From Dolosigranulum pigrum ATCC 51524 (GTDB lineage: Bacteria; Bacillota; Bacilli; Lactobacillales; Carnobacteriaceae_A): 64,000 nt of DNA. The translations under genes and the position numbers were made by a program. The notes under the pieces were generated by a model. It did not search any database. It saw only the letters and a list, made by a program, of their open reading frames with translations, and had not been told where the DNA came from. Shown in pieces: positions 7,766 to 16,753 of this stretch; the stretch's first letter is position 1, and each line of letters starts with the position of its first letter. Location: contig NZ_JH601103.1 of assembly GCF_000245815.1 (NCBI RefSeq), positions 310,919-374,918 of the forward strand, written 5' to 3'.

Positions 7766-10024
7766 TTAATTCCTAAGTGGTCGTTTGTAAACTTGCATGT
7801 GATGAAGTCTCTCCCATGTTAAGTCATGTTCAATGAGTTCTAGATAATGTGATTGTTCTAATTGGAGGAGGTACTCATAATCGATCTCCACGCCTAGCGG
7901 TAACTCCCCTCCGGCTAATACATCAGCTATACGATTGGCCAACTCTTGTTCAAAATCAGTTACATATCCACCGATTCGCCAATTTTTTACTAGACCAGAA
8001 ACCACCGCCTTAAAATCTTGGCCTAATGCTTGATAACGGATGTTTGTTGCAGAGATATGACCGGCTTGGCTAAGCATCTGAACCATAGATAAAGCTGTCT
8101 GCAATAAGTAACGCTCATTAGCAACAATGATATCTTCTGTTCGTAAGAAACCTAATTCTCGGGCATGTTGGGCATGCTTGGATACTTGACCATAAGCAAC
8201 TGTATTAAACATAGCTAGCAGTTTTTGCTTTTTCTCAAACCGGGAATCGTCTTGTTGGTAAATACGATCTGCTAACTCAGCTAATCCTCCTCCCGCAGGC
8301 AAGAGCCCCACTCCTACTTCAGGAAGTCCCATATAGGTTTGCGCAGCCGCAACAATTCGAGTGGACTGCAGCGCTATTTCTGCTCCTCCGCCAAGCACAT
8401 GACCTCTAACAGCAGCGACAATTGGTTTACGCGCAAACTTCAAGCGCTTGACCACTTCATAGCCTAAGTTAGAAATCTCTTTTGCTTTTTGTGAGGGATG
8501 GGGAGCTTGCTTGATCATCTCAAAGCCGCTAAAATCAAAGCCAACTGAAAAATGTTCCCCTTCACCAATAATGACGAGCCCTTCATAATGACCTTGCTCT
8601 AATTCATCTACTGCTGCCAAGATATCTTCTAAAACAGCTGGATTTAAGGCATGATTAGCTGTTCGCAGCTCTAAGACCAAACTATTTTGTTTCGTTTGGC
8701 TGAGGCGTGTTTGGTGATCATGATGCCATAATATTTTTTCTGCTATCGCTTGTGGTGAATTATCTGAATCTAATGGACGGTCTTCTGGATAGAATCCTCC
8801 TTGTATTGTCTGAATCCAGTCCGGTAATGGGCCACATTCTACTTCGATGCGTTCCTTCACACGATGGAAGCCTAATTTATCCCAAATTTGGAAAGGCCCT
8901 AATGTCCAATTATACCCCCATATGAGGGCTTGATCGATAGTCCGATAGTCATCAGCTGCTCGCCCGACGTTCAAGGCTGCAAAGTACATCACATTGCGCA
9001 ACGATTCCCACATAAAGTGCGCTTCAGGACTGTCTTCTGTAAAAATAATATCTAAATTATGTTCCCAGTCACCGGTCTCAAATTTCTCAAAGAAAGGAAA
9101 GGTAGGAAAACTGGCCTGGCGATATTCTCTCGTTTCAAAATCAAAGGCTAGGCGTTCTCCCTGCTCTTTTTTATAATAACCTTGTCCTGCTTTATCCCCC
9201 ACATAGCCTGCTTTTAATAAAGCATGATGTTGCGTTCGTGGCGGAAAATATTCAGCCAAAAATGTATTTTGGCGATATGCTTTTAAGGCACTTTCTGATA
9301 AATCAATTCCGGTTAAATCGGTGAGACGATAAGGTCCCATTTTTACCCGCGCTAATTTTGCTCCGGTTAATGCATCGACTTTGGGTATCGGCCAATGACG
9401 TGCTTCTCCTCGATACATCGCTTCATAATTCGCATAAAACCCCATTCGATTGGCGACAAACCCCGTCACATCCCGACTCACAATAAATCGTTTAGCTAAA
9501 ACTTTATCCACTAACTGTTTAAGTTGATTGATATATTGGGGAGTTGTCTGATCTAACGGAATCAGTTCAACTAACTTACTCTGGCTTAATGGTGTAAAAA
9601 AATGCACACCACTGAATCGTTCCTGCACTTGCTCCGGTAAATTTGTGGCAATCTCTTTCACTTGAAGGGAAGACGTATTCGTACTTAAAATAGCTTCTAC
9701 AGCAACAGCCTCAGCTACCTCTGCCCAAACATCTTGTTTGATGGTCAAATCCTCTATGACTGACTCGATCACCCATTCACACGTAGCCGCTTCTTCCAAA
9801 AACTGAGGATACGAAATGAATCGTAAATGATGAATTCGGTCTGTCTCTTGTAATTTTTGCTGAATATCTGCTTGAATAGATTGTTCGGTCTTTTTATCAA
9901 TCAAACCTTCTGTAACATCTGTCATCTTAACTAAAGTGGTCTCTAGCCCGCGACTGATACACCACGAAGCTAGGTCACGTCCCATCTGTCCTGCTCCTAA
10001 AATATGAACCGATTGAATTGTCAT
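7766..10024 (-). CDS. 3-hydroxyacyl-CoA dehydrogenase / enoyl-CoA hydratase fusion (FadB/FadN-like)
   Basis: 752-aa bifunctional beta-oxidation enzyme with the dehydrogenase first. The NAD site GAGQMG is at residues 10-15, followed by STNTSSLQ and HFFTP, which hold the dehydrogenase catalytic residues; the C-terminal dehydrogenase domains extend to about residue 400. A crotonase domain (about 430-640) has the oxyanion-hole VRGHVLGGGAE and the LPEVGVGLLPAGGG segment. The domain order matches Bacillus FadN and Staphylococcus FadB rather than enterobacterial FadB. It would hydrate enoyl-CoA and oxidise 3-hydroxyacyl-CoA. The operon places it between the acyl-CoA synthetase (37-base gap) and the thiolase. 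Confidence 0.9.
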   Translation of the reverse strand: MTIQSVHILGAGQMGRDLASWCISRGLETTLVKMTDVTEGLIDKKTEQSIQADIQQKLQETDRIHHLRFISYPQFLEEAATCEWVIESVIEDLTIKQDVWAEVAEAVAVEAILSTNTSSLQVKEIATNLPEQVQERFSGVHFFTPLSQSKLVELIPLDQTTPQYINQLKQLVDKVLAKRFIVSRDVTGFVANRMGFYANYEAMYRGEARHWPIPKVDALTGAKLARVKMGPYRLTDLTGIDLSESALKAYRQNTFLAEYFPPRTQHHALLKAGYVGDKAGQGYYKKEQGERLAFDFETREYRQASFPTFPFFEKFETGDWEHNLDIIFTEDSPEAHFMWESLRNVMYFAALNVGRAADDYRTIDQALIWGYNWTLGPFQIWDKLGFHRVKERIEVECGPLPDWIQTIQGGFYPEDRPLDSDNSPQAIAEKILWHHDHQTRLSQTKQNSLVLELRTANHALNPAVLEDILAAVDELEQGHYEGLVIIGEGEHFSVGFDFSGFEMIKQAPHPSQKAKEISNLGYEVVKRLKFARKPIVAAVRGHVLGGGAEIALQSTRIVAAAQTYMGLPEVGVGLLPAGGGLAELADRIYQQDDSRFEKKQKLLAMFNTVAYGQVSKHAQHARELGFLRTEDIIVANERYLLQTALSMVQMLSQAGHISATNIRYQALGQDFKAVVSGLVKNWRIGGYVTDFEQELANRIADVLAGGELPLGVEIDYEYLLQLEQSHYLELIEHDLTWERLHHMQVYKRPLRN

Positions 10025-10061
10025 CTCAGGCCCCTTCCTCGAATTATTCTTATTAATCAGA

Positions 10062-11711
10062 TTAGCTATATTTTTGGACTAAATCATATTTACGAATTTT
10101 GCCCGCAACTGATTCAGGTAAACTATCGGTAAAAATCACTTTCTTCGGTGTCTCGAACCCAGCTAGGCGCTCTCGACAAAAAGCAATCAAGTCCGCTCCA
10201 CTTACCGTTACTCCCTCTTTTAAGACAACAACTGCAGTCACTTCTTCTCCCCATTTTTCACTAGGTAGTCCGATAACCGCTACATTATCCACTGCATCAT
10301 GTAATTTTATGACAGATTCCACCCGCGGACTAGCCACATTTTCCCCGCCTGATTTGATAATATCTTTATAACGACCAATCATAATAGAGACCCCATCGCT
10401 ATCCTTGGCTAGACCATCACCTGATTTGAACCAGCCATCTGGTGTGAATGAGGCTTTCGTTGCTTCTTCATTCTTATAATACCCAGAGAATGAGATTGGA
10501 GATTGATAGACCACTTCTCCTGCTTCTTCTGCGTCTACTTCTTGACCCTGTTCATCAATTCGTTTGGCAGCTAGTGTTGCATCTGGGAAGCCGACATAGT
10601 TAACGAGTGGCGCTTTTTCAAGATAGGCTGCTTCATGTTGATCATGATAGAATCGATACCCTGCGATCACTTCTGTCTGAGCAAATGATTCAAAAGTCTG
10701 AATATGAGGTGCTCCAATTTCTTTCAATCGTTTGTGATAAGCAGGTTTTAGCGCGGCATAGCCATATAAGATAGATGTTAAGCTACTAAAATCGTACAAC
10801 TGCTCGTGGTCATCATAACAGTCTACTAACTTCTCTAACATGTCAGAGAACCCCGCCCATAAAGCCGTTACCTTATAATCAGTAATCGCTTGCGCTAACT
10901 GAGGATAATCGAGACTCCGACCTAATACTAGTGTTCCAGCATGTAAAAAAACAGAGGCTGGTAATGTCTGATCAGCTACATGATAAATAGTCGGCAAGAA
11001 ACTAGCCAAGACATAATCGCCTGGGAAGGTTAGTCCTCGTGAAAAATGCATCCCATAATCATAACCAGCAAAATATGTGTAGTGATGACTAATCATTACT
11101 CCCCTCGGCATACTAGTTGTGCCTGATGTGAACAAAATTTCCCAAATATCATCACCATGAATCGTCACATCTGGAGCTTCGGTAGAACGACTATTAACAA
11201 AATCAGTAAAGGACTCTGATCCTGTAGCTAATTCATCTCCCCCAATCAAAATCGTCACATCACTTGTTCGATTTATCCGGGATAAGACGGACTCTAATTT
11301 TTCATTATGGGCTGCATCACTGACAATAAATACGGGCTCAGTTAATTGAATAATATATTCAATCACATCTGGAGCGATCATTGTATTAACTGGCACATTC
11401 ACTAAGCCTGCCTTAGCTACGCCAAACTTCCCGATCATTGCTTCAGCTGAATTATCACAGAAAAATAATACCCGATCCCCGCGCTGGAAGCCTCTGTCTA
11501 ATAGAGCATTGGCAAACTGATTAGCTACCTCATTAAACTGACGATAACTCACTTCTCGATAATTAGGCTCGCTATAGGCACCTTCACATGCTATGATCGC
11601 ATGTTTATCAGGATAGCTATATGTAATCCGCTCTACCAAATCTCCAACAGCCACTCGATTAAATCGACTATCATTACGCCGATTATATAATGTATTTACA
11701 TCCAATTCCAC
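10062..11711 (-). CDS. Acyl-CoA synthetase (AMP-forming)
   Basis: 549-aa ANL-superfamily adenylating enzyme. The ATP loop is LFTSGTTSMPRG, the adenylate-binding region reads QTFESFAQTE, the hinge is WFKSGDG and GRYKDIIKSGGEN, and the C-terminal lysine motif is AGKIRKYD. It would activate a carboxylic acid, probably a fatty acid, as its CoA ester to feed the three downstream enzymes. The start is GTG at 11711, preceded by GAGAGGA; the internal ATG five codons on lacks a ribosome binding site. First gene of the operon, with a good promoter 35-65 bases upstream. Fatty acid versus aromatic or branched acid cannot be decided. Confidence 0.88.
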   Translation of the reverse strand: MELDVNTLYNRRNDSRFNRVAVGDLVERITYSYPDKHAIIACEGAYSEPNYREVSYRQFNEVANQFANALLDRGFQRGDRVLFFCDNSAEAMIGKFGVAKAGLVNVPVNTMIAPDVIEYIIQLTEPVFIVSDAAHNEKLESVLSRINRTSDVTILIGGDELATGSESFTDFVNSRSTEAPDVTIHGDDIWEILFTSGTTSMPRGVMISHHYTYFAGYDYGMHFSRGLTFPGDYVLASFLPTIYHVADQTLPASVFLHAGTLVLGRSLDYPQLAQAITDYKVTALWAGFSDMLEKLVDCYDDHEQLYDFSSLTSILYGYAALKPAYHKRLKEIGAPHIQTFESFAQTEVIAGYRFYHDQHEAAYLEKAPLVNYVGFPDATLAAKRIDEQGQEVDAEEAGEVVYQSPISFSGYYKNEEATKASFTPDGWFKSGDGLAKDSDGVSIMIGRYKDIIKSGGENVASPRVESVIKLHDAVDNVAVIGLPSEKWGEEVTAVVVLKEGVTVSGADLIAFCRERLAGFETPKKVIFTDSLPESVAGKIRKYDLVQKYS

Positions 11712-11745
11712 ACATCATTATCCTCTCATTTATTGTTACTTAAAT

Positions 11746-11773
11746 TGTATAACAGCCGTGCAAATCCCGTCAA
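11746..11773 (-). promoter_or_regulatory. promoter of the beta-oxidation-like operon
   Basis: Minus-strand TTGACG (plus 11768-11773), 16 bases, TATACA (plus 11746-11751), 35 bases before the GTG start of the acyl-CoA synthetase. I see no clear operator palindrome or cre site next to it. Confidence 0.75.
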
Positions 11774-11916
11774 TTCAATCGTTATTATTTCCTTACTCAT
11801 CCACTATTCTATATCTTCCACACAACCATATCAACTTTTCACTTCTCTATCGGAAACAATAATGCACTTAAAATAGGTTATAAAATGAGTTTTGGTTGTA
11901 ACAATGCTATTGCATA

Positions 11917-12000
11917 GAACATCCCACATATTTTTTAATTGAACGCACAAAAAAGATGCTAGCGAAGAAAAAGTCCTCACCAGCACCAAAAGTTGTCGTA
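11917..12000 (-). repeat. ISL3-type insertion-sequence end, copy A
   Basis: An 84-base block matching 15234-15316 nearly base for base and, in its outer 50 bases, the ends at 18004-18054 and 62556-62606. On the minus strand it reads CGACAACTTTTGGTGC, then a hairpin (11955-11987, one mismatch) followed by a T run. No transposase remains beside it. It lies downstream of the ABC exporter operon and could act as its terminator. The remainder of 11774-11916 and 12001-12180 shows no gene. Confidence 0.75.
11949..11987 (-). terminator. terminator hairpin inside ISL3-type end A
   Basis: Arms 11974-11987 and 11955-11968 on the minus strand, loop CTTTT, followed by a T run at 11954-11949. One mismatch weakens it compared with copies B and C. 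Confidence 0.65.
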
Positions 12001-12180
12001 CTAATTTTTATTCGAAAAAGCTAGCCAATATGAAAATGGACAAGTACCTGTTAATAAAGAATTGTAACATAATCTTTAGATAGAGGATGACAAATATATC
12101 ATTTCATACTAGAAATACCTAAGAGAAATCTAGTGGATGTAGCAATGAAATACTCATCCTCATTTTTTGAAAAGTGACAA

Positions 12181-12327
12181 TTAATCATGTGATTGAGCGG
12201 CTTGTTTCTGGTATTTAACTGGAGACAAGCTACTCAATTTTACTTTTATCTGATTGTCGCAAATGAAATAATGTGTTATTTCTTCTATACTGATAGTTTC
12301 TATTACTGTGCTTAATTTCTCCAACAT
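12181..12327 (-). pseudogene. IS3-family transposase (OrfB) C-terminal remnant
   Basis: A 48-codon frame starting ATG at 12327. Its C-terminal half, VKLSSLSPVKYQKQAAQ, resembles the end of IS3/IS150-group integrases (…KLKGLSPVEYR-Q…). The IEEITHYFICDNQIKVKL part looks like a decayed version of the usual final helix; the DDE core is absent. A GGAGAG sits before the ATG, 17 bases after the stop of the membrane protein gene, so it may still be translated as the tail of the ABC operon. I consider it a relic. Confidence 0.65.
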
Positions 12328-12344
12328 ACATATCTCTCCGTTTC

Positions 12345-12935
12345 TTAATTTGATACAAACCTAATCATTTTTGCGGTTACTACGCAGATAATAACTGCAA
12401 CTATTGCATTTATTATTTGTATAATTTGATCGCCTGAATAAATTGCACTTGTTTTAATTCCATATTCCAAAATAAACGGTAGCAAGACAATAAAAAATTG
12501 CAGGATAATACCTTTCCATTTATTTAATTGATTGTAACTTAATTCTCGTAAAATTGTGACACTTCCCAAATTGATTGCTACACTAAAGAGTAGTAATAGC
12601 TGTAGTATTATACGCTCATCTTCTTTAAATACATATTTTAATAACATACCATACATAAGTATACTTACTAACACTTTTATCAATAGTGCTGTGTACTTAA
12701 AGATGATGATAGTTGAATAATTAATTGGCACAATATGTTCTAAATAATACCGCTGTTTAATCAATGCTTGATTTGAACTGTATATATTAGTAGATACGAT
12801 GGTAAAATAAAACAGCATTATCTCCGGGATACCTTCTAACAGACTAGTTGCTAGTACAATTAAGCCGATTAGTAAGGCAACTATTGTTCGTTTTTTAGAC
12901 TCTTGCGTATAATAATAACATAGCCCACGCATCAT
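12345..12935 (-). CDS. Hydrophobic membrane protein, probable ABC exporter subunit
   Basis: 196 aa, no recognised family. At least five hydrophobic segments (about residues 17-50, 79-100, 109-127, 143-160 and 171-190) predict an integral membrane protein. It follows the ABC2-type permease by 12 bases and belongs to the GntR-ATPase-permease operon, so it is probably the second membrane subunit, forming a heteromeric exporter with its neighbour. Base composition is strongly AT-rich, unlike the backbone genes. Confidence 0.65.
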   Translation of the reverse strand: MMRGLCYYYTQESKKRTIVALLIGLIVLATSLLEGIPEIMLFYFTIVSTNIYSSNQALIKQRYYLEHIVPINYSTIIIFKYTALLIKVLVSILMYGMLLKYVFKEDERIILQLLLLFSVAINLGSVTILRELSYNQLNKWKGIILQFFIVLLPFILEYGIKTSAIYSGDQIIQIINAIVAVIICVVTAKMIRFVSN

Positions 12936-12947
12936 AATTTTCCTTCC

Positions 12948-13592
12948 CTAAAATTTTTGGTTAAATGAAATTAAAGACACTCCGAAAGACAAACCATACA
13001 ATAAAATACTTCCTCCTATAAATAAAATCATAAGTATTGGGTAGTTATACGCATCAAATGTACCATCCAATTTCATAATGATTTTTATTCCTTCCATTAA
13101 TAGTCTCACCGGAACAATAGTTAATAGAAAACTGGCTAAAATAATTGTCTTAATATGCTTATGTCCAAACAAAAATGCACCGCCTAATACAATACTTCCA
13201 AAATGTAATCCAACAGCCATTGTGAGAAATATGGCGCTTTTCATGCTGGTTTCAAGCAATGTAACGTTTGATTCATATAGCCATATAAATCCTAAAACTA
13301 GTATAAAATTAGTTCCCGTCAAAAAAAGATAATTTACATATCTAGCCGTTACAATATCCGGACGCTTGACAGGTAACATCAGCTCTTCTTTATGATAATC
13401 AAGTGTTGTATAATTAAATACGCTACCAAAATAAGCTAACGGTGCAATGATAATAATACCATAAGCAACAATAACCAAATATTGAACAATATCAAAGAAT
13501 AACATAATAGATAACACCGAAAGAATAACTGCATAAATAGTTTGTAGTTTGAGTCCTGATGACATGATATCTTTTCTTATAATACTAATCAT
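12948..13592 (-). CDS. ABC-2 type transporter permease
   Basis: 214 aa with six predicted membrane helices, beginning MISIIRKDIMSSGLKLQT and carrying a cytoplasmic ELMLPVKRPDIVTARY motif typical of ABC-2 permeases that accompany YtrA-type regulators. Its start overlaps the ATPase stop by 4 bases (translational coupling). It should form the membrane channel with the protein at 12345 and be powered by the ATPase at 13589. Substrate unknown; relatives serve in cell-envelope stress or antimicrobial-peptide export. Confidence 0.8.
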   Translation of the reverse strand: MISIIRKDIMSSGLKLQTIYAVILSVLSIMLFFDIVQYLVIVAYGIIIIAPLAYFGSVFNYTTLDYHKEELMLPVKRPDIVTARYVNYLFLTGTNFILVLGFIWLYESNVTLLETSMKSAIFLTMAVGLHFGSIVLGGAFLFGHKHIKTIILASFLLTIVPVRLLMEGIKIIMKLDGTFDAYNYPILMILFIGGSILLYGLSFGVSLISFNQKF

Positions 13593-14458
13593 ACGATAAC
13601 CCCTTTAGCATACATATTCATAATAAATTCTAAGTTTGGTTTTTCAACTTCAATATGATCAGGTAGCTCATTATCAATTTGTTTTCTGTTAAGTAACACA
13701 CTATATCCGTACGTTTCTTTTTTGTAGGCTATCATGCTAGTTTGATGTAATTGATCAAATTGTTCTTTTGTACAGTGACACATGCCATAATCATACAAAA
13801 GAGTCGTAATTGGCTCACAAAAAACAACTTGACCCGCTTTTAAAAAGATAACAATATCAGCTATCTGTTCAATATCTGTAGTGATATGACTAGAGAACAG
13901 AATAGAACGTTTTTCATCCTCGGCAATATACGTCTGAAAAATTTCTAATACATCTTGTCTCTTCACTGGATCGAGTGAACTAGTTGGCTCGTCTAACACT
14001 AAAAAATCTGGTTGATGAGACATTGACAAAACAATAGAAAACATTTTTTGCATGCCCTGTGAGCATTCTTCAATTTTTTTATCTTGTGAGATATTAAAAA
14101 AGTCTAGTGTCTGATTAAAGAAATTAGAGTCCCACCGTGGATAAAACTTTCTATATATATCTTCTACTTGTTTAATTTTCAAATTTTTTGGCAAATAAAT
14201 TTCATCAAAACACACCCCAATTTTTTCTTTTAGCTCAGTATTGTCTAAATCCATAGTTTCTCCAAAAATTTCTACAACACCCGTATACTGTTTTTGTAGT
14301 CCTAATATTGAATTGATGATAGTTGTTTTACCTGCACCATTTTCTCCAATGAGTCCGACAATATAGCCCTTTGGAATGTTAATAGTAACGTCATCAAGTG
14401 AAAACTCACTATTTTTATAGTGAACATTTAATTGTTTAATTTCTACAGCATTACTCAT
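13589..14458 (-). CDS. ABC transporter ATP-binding protein
   Basis: 289 aa. Walker A GENGAGKTT, Walker B FLVLDEPTSSLDP and the H-loop SSHITTD are intact, but the signature motif reads CSQGMQ instead of LSGGQ, as often in ABC-2 exporters of the YtrB/EcsA type. The C-terminal 80 residues are an extension of unknown role. It overlaps the GntR gene by 8 bases. It would energise export by the two membrane proteins downstream. Confidence 0.88.
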   Translation of the reverse strand: MSNAVEIKQLNVHYKNSEFSLDDVTINIPKGYIVGLIGENGAGKTTIINSILGLQKQYTGVVEIFGETMDLDNTELKEKIGVCFDEIYLPKNLKIKQVEDIYRKFYPRWDSNFFNQTLDFFNISQDKKIEECSQGMQKMFSIVLSMSHQPDFLVLDEPTSSLDPVKRQDVLEIFQTYIAEDEKRSILFSSHITTDIEQIADIVIFLKAGQVVFCEPITTLLYDYGMCHCTKEQFDQLHQTSMIAYKKETYGYSVLLNRKQIDNELPDHIEVEKPNLEFIMNMYAKGVIV

Positions 14459-14831
14459 CTATATCACCTACTACTTTCTTAAATAAATTGATTAATTCTC
14501 GTTTACTCATTCCTTGTTTTTGACTATAACTCATCAATTCTTTAATCTTTATTTCAACATCTTGCTCAATATTTTTAGTAATCATTTCCCGTTTGACATC
14601 AGCTATAACCGTTCCACGTCCAACTACTGACATAATTAATCCGTCTGTTTGTAAAATTTCATATGCTTTTTTTACTGTGATAACACTCACTTTTAAATCT
14701 TTAGCCAATGTTCTAATCGCTGGTAAACTATCTCCTGCTGTTAATTCTCCATTTTTTATTTTTGATTTAATTTGTAACACAATTTGTTCATAAATTGGTT
14801 CTTTCGACTGAACATTTATAATCATTTCCAC
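14451..14831 (-). CDS. GntR-family regulator, YtrA/YhcF type
   Basis: 126 aa. Residues 1-75 form a winged helix-turn-helix (EPIYEQIVLQIKSKIKNGEL, then SLPAIRTLAKDL, then VIGVT-like VSVITVKKAYEIL); the short 50-residue tail is typical of YtrA-type repressors that control their own ABC exporter operon. The start is GTG at 14831 with AGGAGA upstream; ATG at 14825 is an alternative. An extended -10 promoter lies directly upstream, so autorepression is likely. Confidence 0.88.
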   Translation of the reverse strand: MEMIINVQSKEPIYEQIVLQIKSKIKNGELTAGDSLPAIRTLAKDLKVSVITVKKAYEILQTDGLIMSVVGRGTVIADVKREMITKNIEQDVEIKIKELMSYSQKQGMSKRELINLFKKVVGDIDE

Positions 14832-14865
14832 CGATTAATTCTCCTCATATAATAAAGTTCCATCC

Positions 14866-14874
14866 CCATTATAT
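14866..14874 (-). promoter_or_regulatory. extended -10 promoter of the GntR-ABC operon
   Basis: Minus-strand TGATATAAT about 35 bases before the gntR start; no good -35 at 17 bases, so it relies on the TGN extension. Further out (14881-15230) I see only AT-rich sequence without a convincing gene. Confidence 0.6.
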
Positions 14875-15233
14875 CAAATAAAAAATAGTATCTGTCGCAA
14901 TGACATTTTTATACAATAAATCCTGCCATTAATCAGTTATGCAACTATTTTTTCTTCTTTTTACAGCCCCAGCCACACGATCTATTACATGAAAGAAATG
15001 TTGTTACGGCTATCTTTCTACATTACAACATCTACTATTGAATATATTGTATATGCACATTATATTATTTATTTGATTATAATGCAATCATTTTCTAAAA
15101 AATATTTTCTGCTATACAATAGGTTGCTTTTCTCAACAAATCCCAACGTTACCAACCTTAGTAGTCATTAATGCTTACACCTATTATCATTTTATGTCTT
15201 GCTTACAAAGAAGTGATCCACTCAGAATTTGTA

Positions 15234-15316
15234 GAGCATCCACATATTTTTTAATTGCACGCACAAAAAAGATGCTAGCGAGGAAAAAGTCCTCACTAGC
15301 ACCAAAAGTTGTCGTA
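15234..15316 (-). repeat. ISL3-type insertion-sequence end, copy B
   Basis: Near-identical to copy A over about 83 bases and in the same orientation; the outer part matches the end of the ISL3 element at 62556. No transposase coding sequence follows. It lies downstream of the zinc-ribbon/MFS operon and upstream of the GntR-ABC operon. Confidence 0.8.
15265..15303 (-). terminator. terminator hairpin inside ISL3-type end B
   Basis: A 14-bp stem with G-T pairs (arms 15290-15303 and 15271-15284), loop CTTTT, then six T on the minus strand (15270-15265). Orientation fits termination of the MFS operon. Confidence 0.75.
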
Positions 15317-15320
15317 CCGC

Positions 15321-15365
15321 AAAAGACAGCTAGAATTGACGTCTTAATAATCAATTCTAGCTGTC
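15321..15365 (-). terminator. terminator of the zinc-ribbon/MFS operon
   Basis: Perfect 15-bp inverted repeat GACAGCTAGAATTGA (15325-15339) with TCAATTCTAGCTGTC (15351-15365). On the minus strand it runs into TTTT. It stands immediately before IS end B, giving two terminators in tandem. Confidence 0.7.
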
Positions 15366-15508
15366 GTTATATTTTTATTGACAGTTATCTTTCCGATTTG
15401 TTAACTGTTTACCTTTCTTTTTTTCTTGTCGTATGAAGCCATACCGTGCTTTACGCCAAAGCGTATTGCTTTGTTGATCATGTGTATTTTTATATTCTTC
15501 TAAATCTT

Positions 15509-16753
15509 CTAATATTTTATATTGTTCTTCCTTAATCTTTTTTTGCTAATGTTACGATATAACAATGATGCTACACAATATAAAACTACTAAGCTAATCC
15601 CAGAAATCAATAATGATACACGAACTCCTAATTTCTCTGTTATGAAGCCACCAATAATAAATCCAAGCGAATTCACTCCAATCAACACCGTTTTATAAAG
15701 ACTATTTGCTCTACCTAAATATTCTTTTTCCACCAACTTTTGTCTATTGGTTATAATTATTATATTCAATATTGATTGTAAAGCATCTATAACAAAAGTA
15801 ATTACAACAATCATATAAACATTACTCCATTGTGCATAAATAATTCTCAGTATAGATTGAAGTAAAATATTTGTAATGAAAAGCTTATGAAATTCAAATT
15901 TCTTACTCAGAAAGTTTATTAAAAAAGCTCCACAAAGTGCCCCACTAGTAGCAACTGATACTACAAATCCAATCTGACTAGTATCTAAATTTATGATATT
16001 TTTTAAAAAAATCAGACTATCATTTTGAAAATTCGCCGTTAATATATTAAAAATAGCTGTAATAACTAATGGTAAAAATACTGTTTTTCTACATGAAACA
16101 TATACATACCCCTTTACAATATCAGCAAACATATCCTTAAAAATTTCAGATGAAAATTTAGGATTAGATTTATTTTCTACAGCCTTAATATAATAAAATG
16201 AAAATGAACTTAAGAGATAGCATAGACTACTGATCAACAATAAAATTCCTATTGAATACTTACTATATATCATTCCACCCACAATAGGAGATAAAATACC
16301 TAAAATATATTGTATTGAATAGATACTACTATTTAAAGATGTAAAATCATCTGTGTGTTTGAATAAATATGGTAGGTAGGTTGTTTCTGATATTGAACTA
16401 ATAACGTTAATACAACTTACTAAAATAGTTACTATGATCAGTGTCCACAATTTAATACCTAAGCTATCAATATAAACCACTATAAAAAATAAAGCAAAAT
16501 ATAAAAAGAATCTAATAAAATCAGATAAATACAATATTTTCTTTATATTTAACTTATCAACCAAAGCTCCAAATGGCATCCCTAGAACTAGAAAGGGGAG
16601 AAGTGTTAAAGAAGATATTAAAGATAAATATAAAACTGAATTACTTAATCCTAATATATAAACTGGTATCGCAAAAGTCATTAATGAACTACCAAAATTA
16701 TCAAAAATTACTGACATAAAGTATTTTTTTTTATCCGTTAATAAACTTTCCAT
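15509..16753 (-). CDS. MFS transporter, drug/metabolite exporter type
   Basis: About 414 aa with twelve predicted membrane helices. The MFS loop 2-3 motif is present as GMPFGALVDKLNIKK, and residues near 120-175 match the MFS_3/enterobactin-exporter-like group. I place the start at ATG 16753; an in-frame TTG at 16780 is possible because AAAGGA lies 13 bases before the ATG. The start overlaps the upstream zinc-ribbon gene by 23 bases, implying coupled translation and a shared task. Composition is very AT-rich. Likely an exporter of a small molecule or peptide linked to its partner. Confidence 0.8.
   Translation of the reverse strand: MESLLTDKKKYFMSVIFDNFGSSLMTFAIPVYILGLSNSVLYLSLISSLTLLPFLVLGMPFGALVDKLNIKKILYLSDFIRFFLYFALFFIVVYIDSLGIKLWTLIIVTILVSCINVISSISETTYLPYLFKHTDDFTSLNSSIYSIQYILGILSPIVGGMIYSKYSIGILLLISSLCYLLSSFSFYYIKAVENKSNPKFSSEIFKDMFADIVKGYVYVSCRKTVFLPLVITAIFNILTANFQNDSLIFLKNIINLDTSQIGFVVSVATSGALCGAFLINFLSKKFEFHKLFITNILLQSILRIIYAQWSNVYMIVVITFVIDALQSILNIIIITNRQKLVEKEYLGRANSLYKTVLIGVNSLGFIIGGFITEKLGVRVSLLISGISLVVLYCVASLLYRNISKKRLRKNNIKY

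Noticed and set aside
14989..15436. Two short plus-strand open frames (about 60 and 80 codons)
   Set aside because: No ribosome binding site, no recognisable family; the second runs through ISL3 end B and a terminator hairpin.
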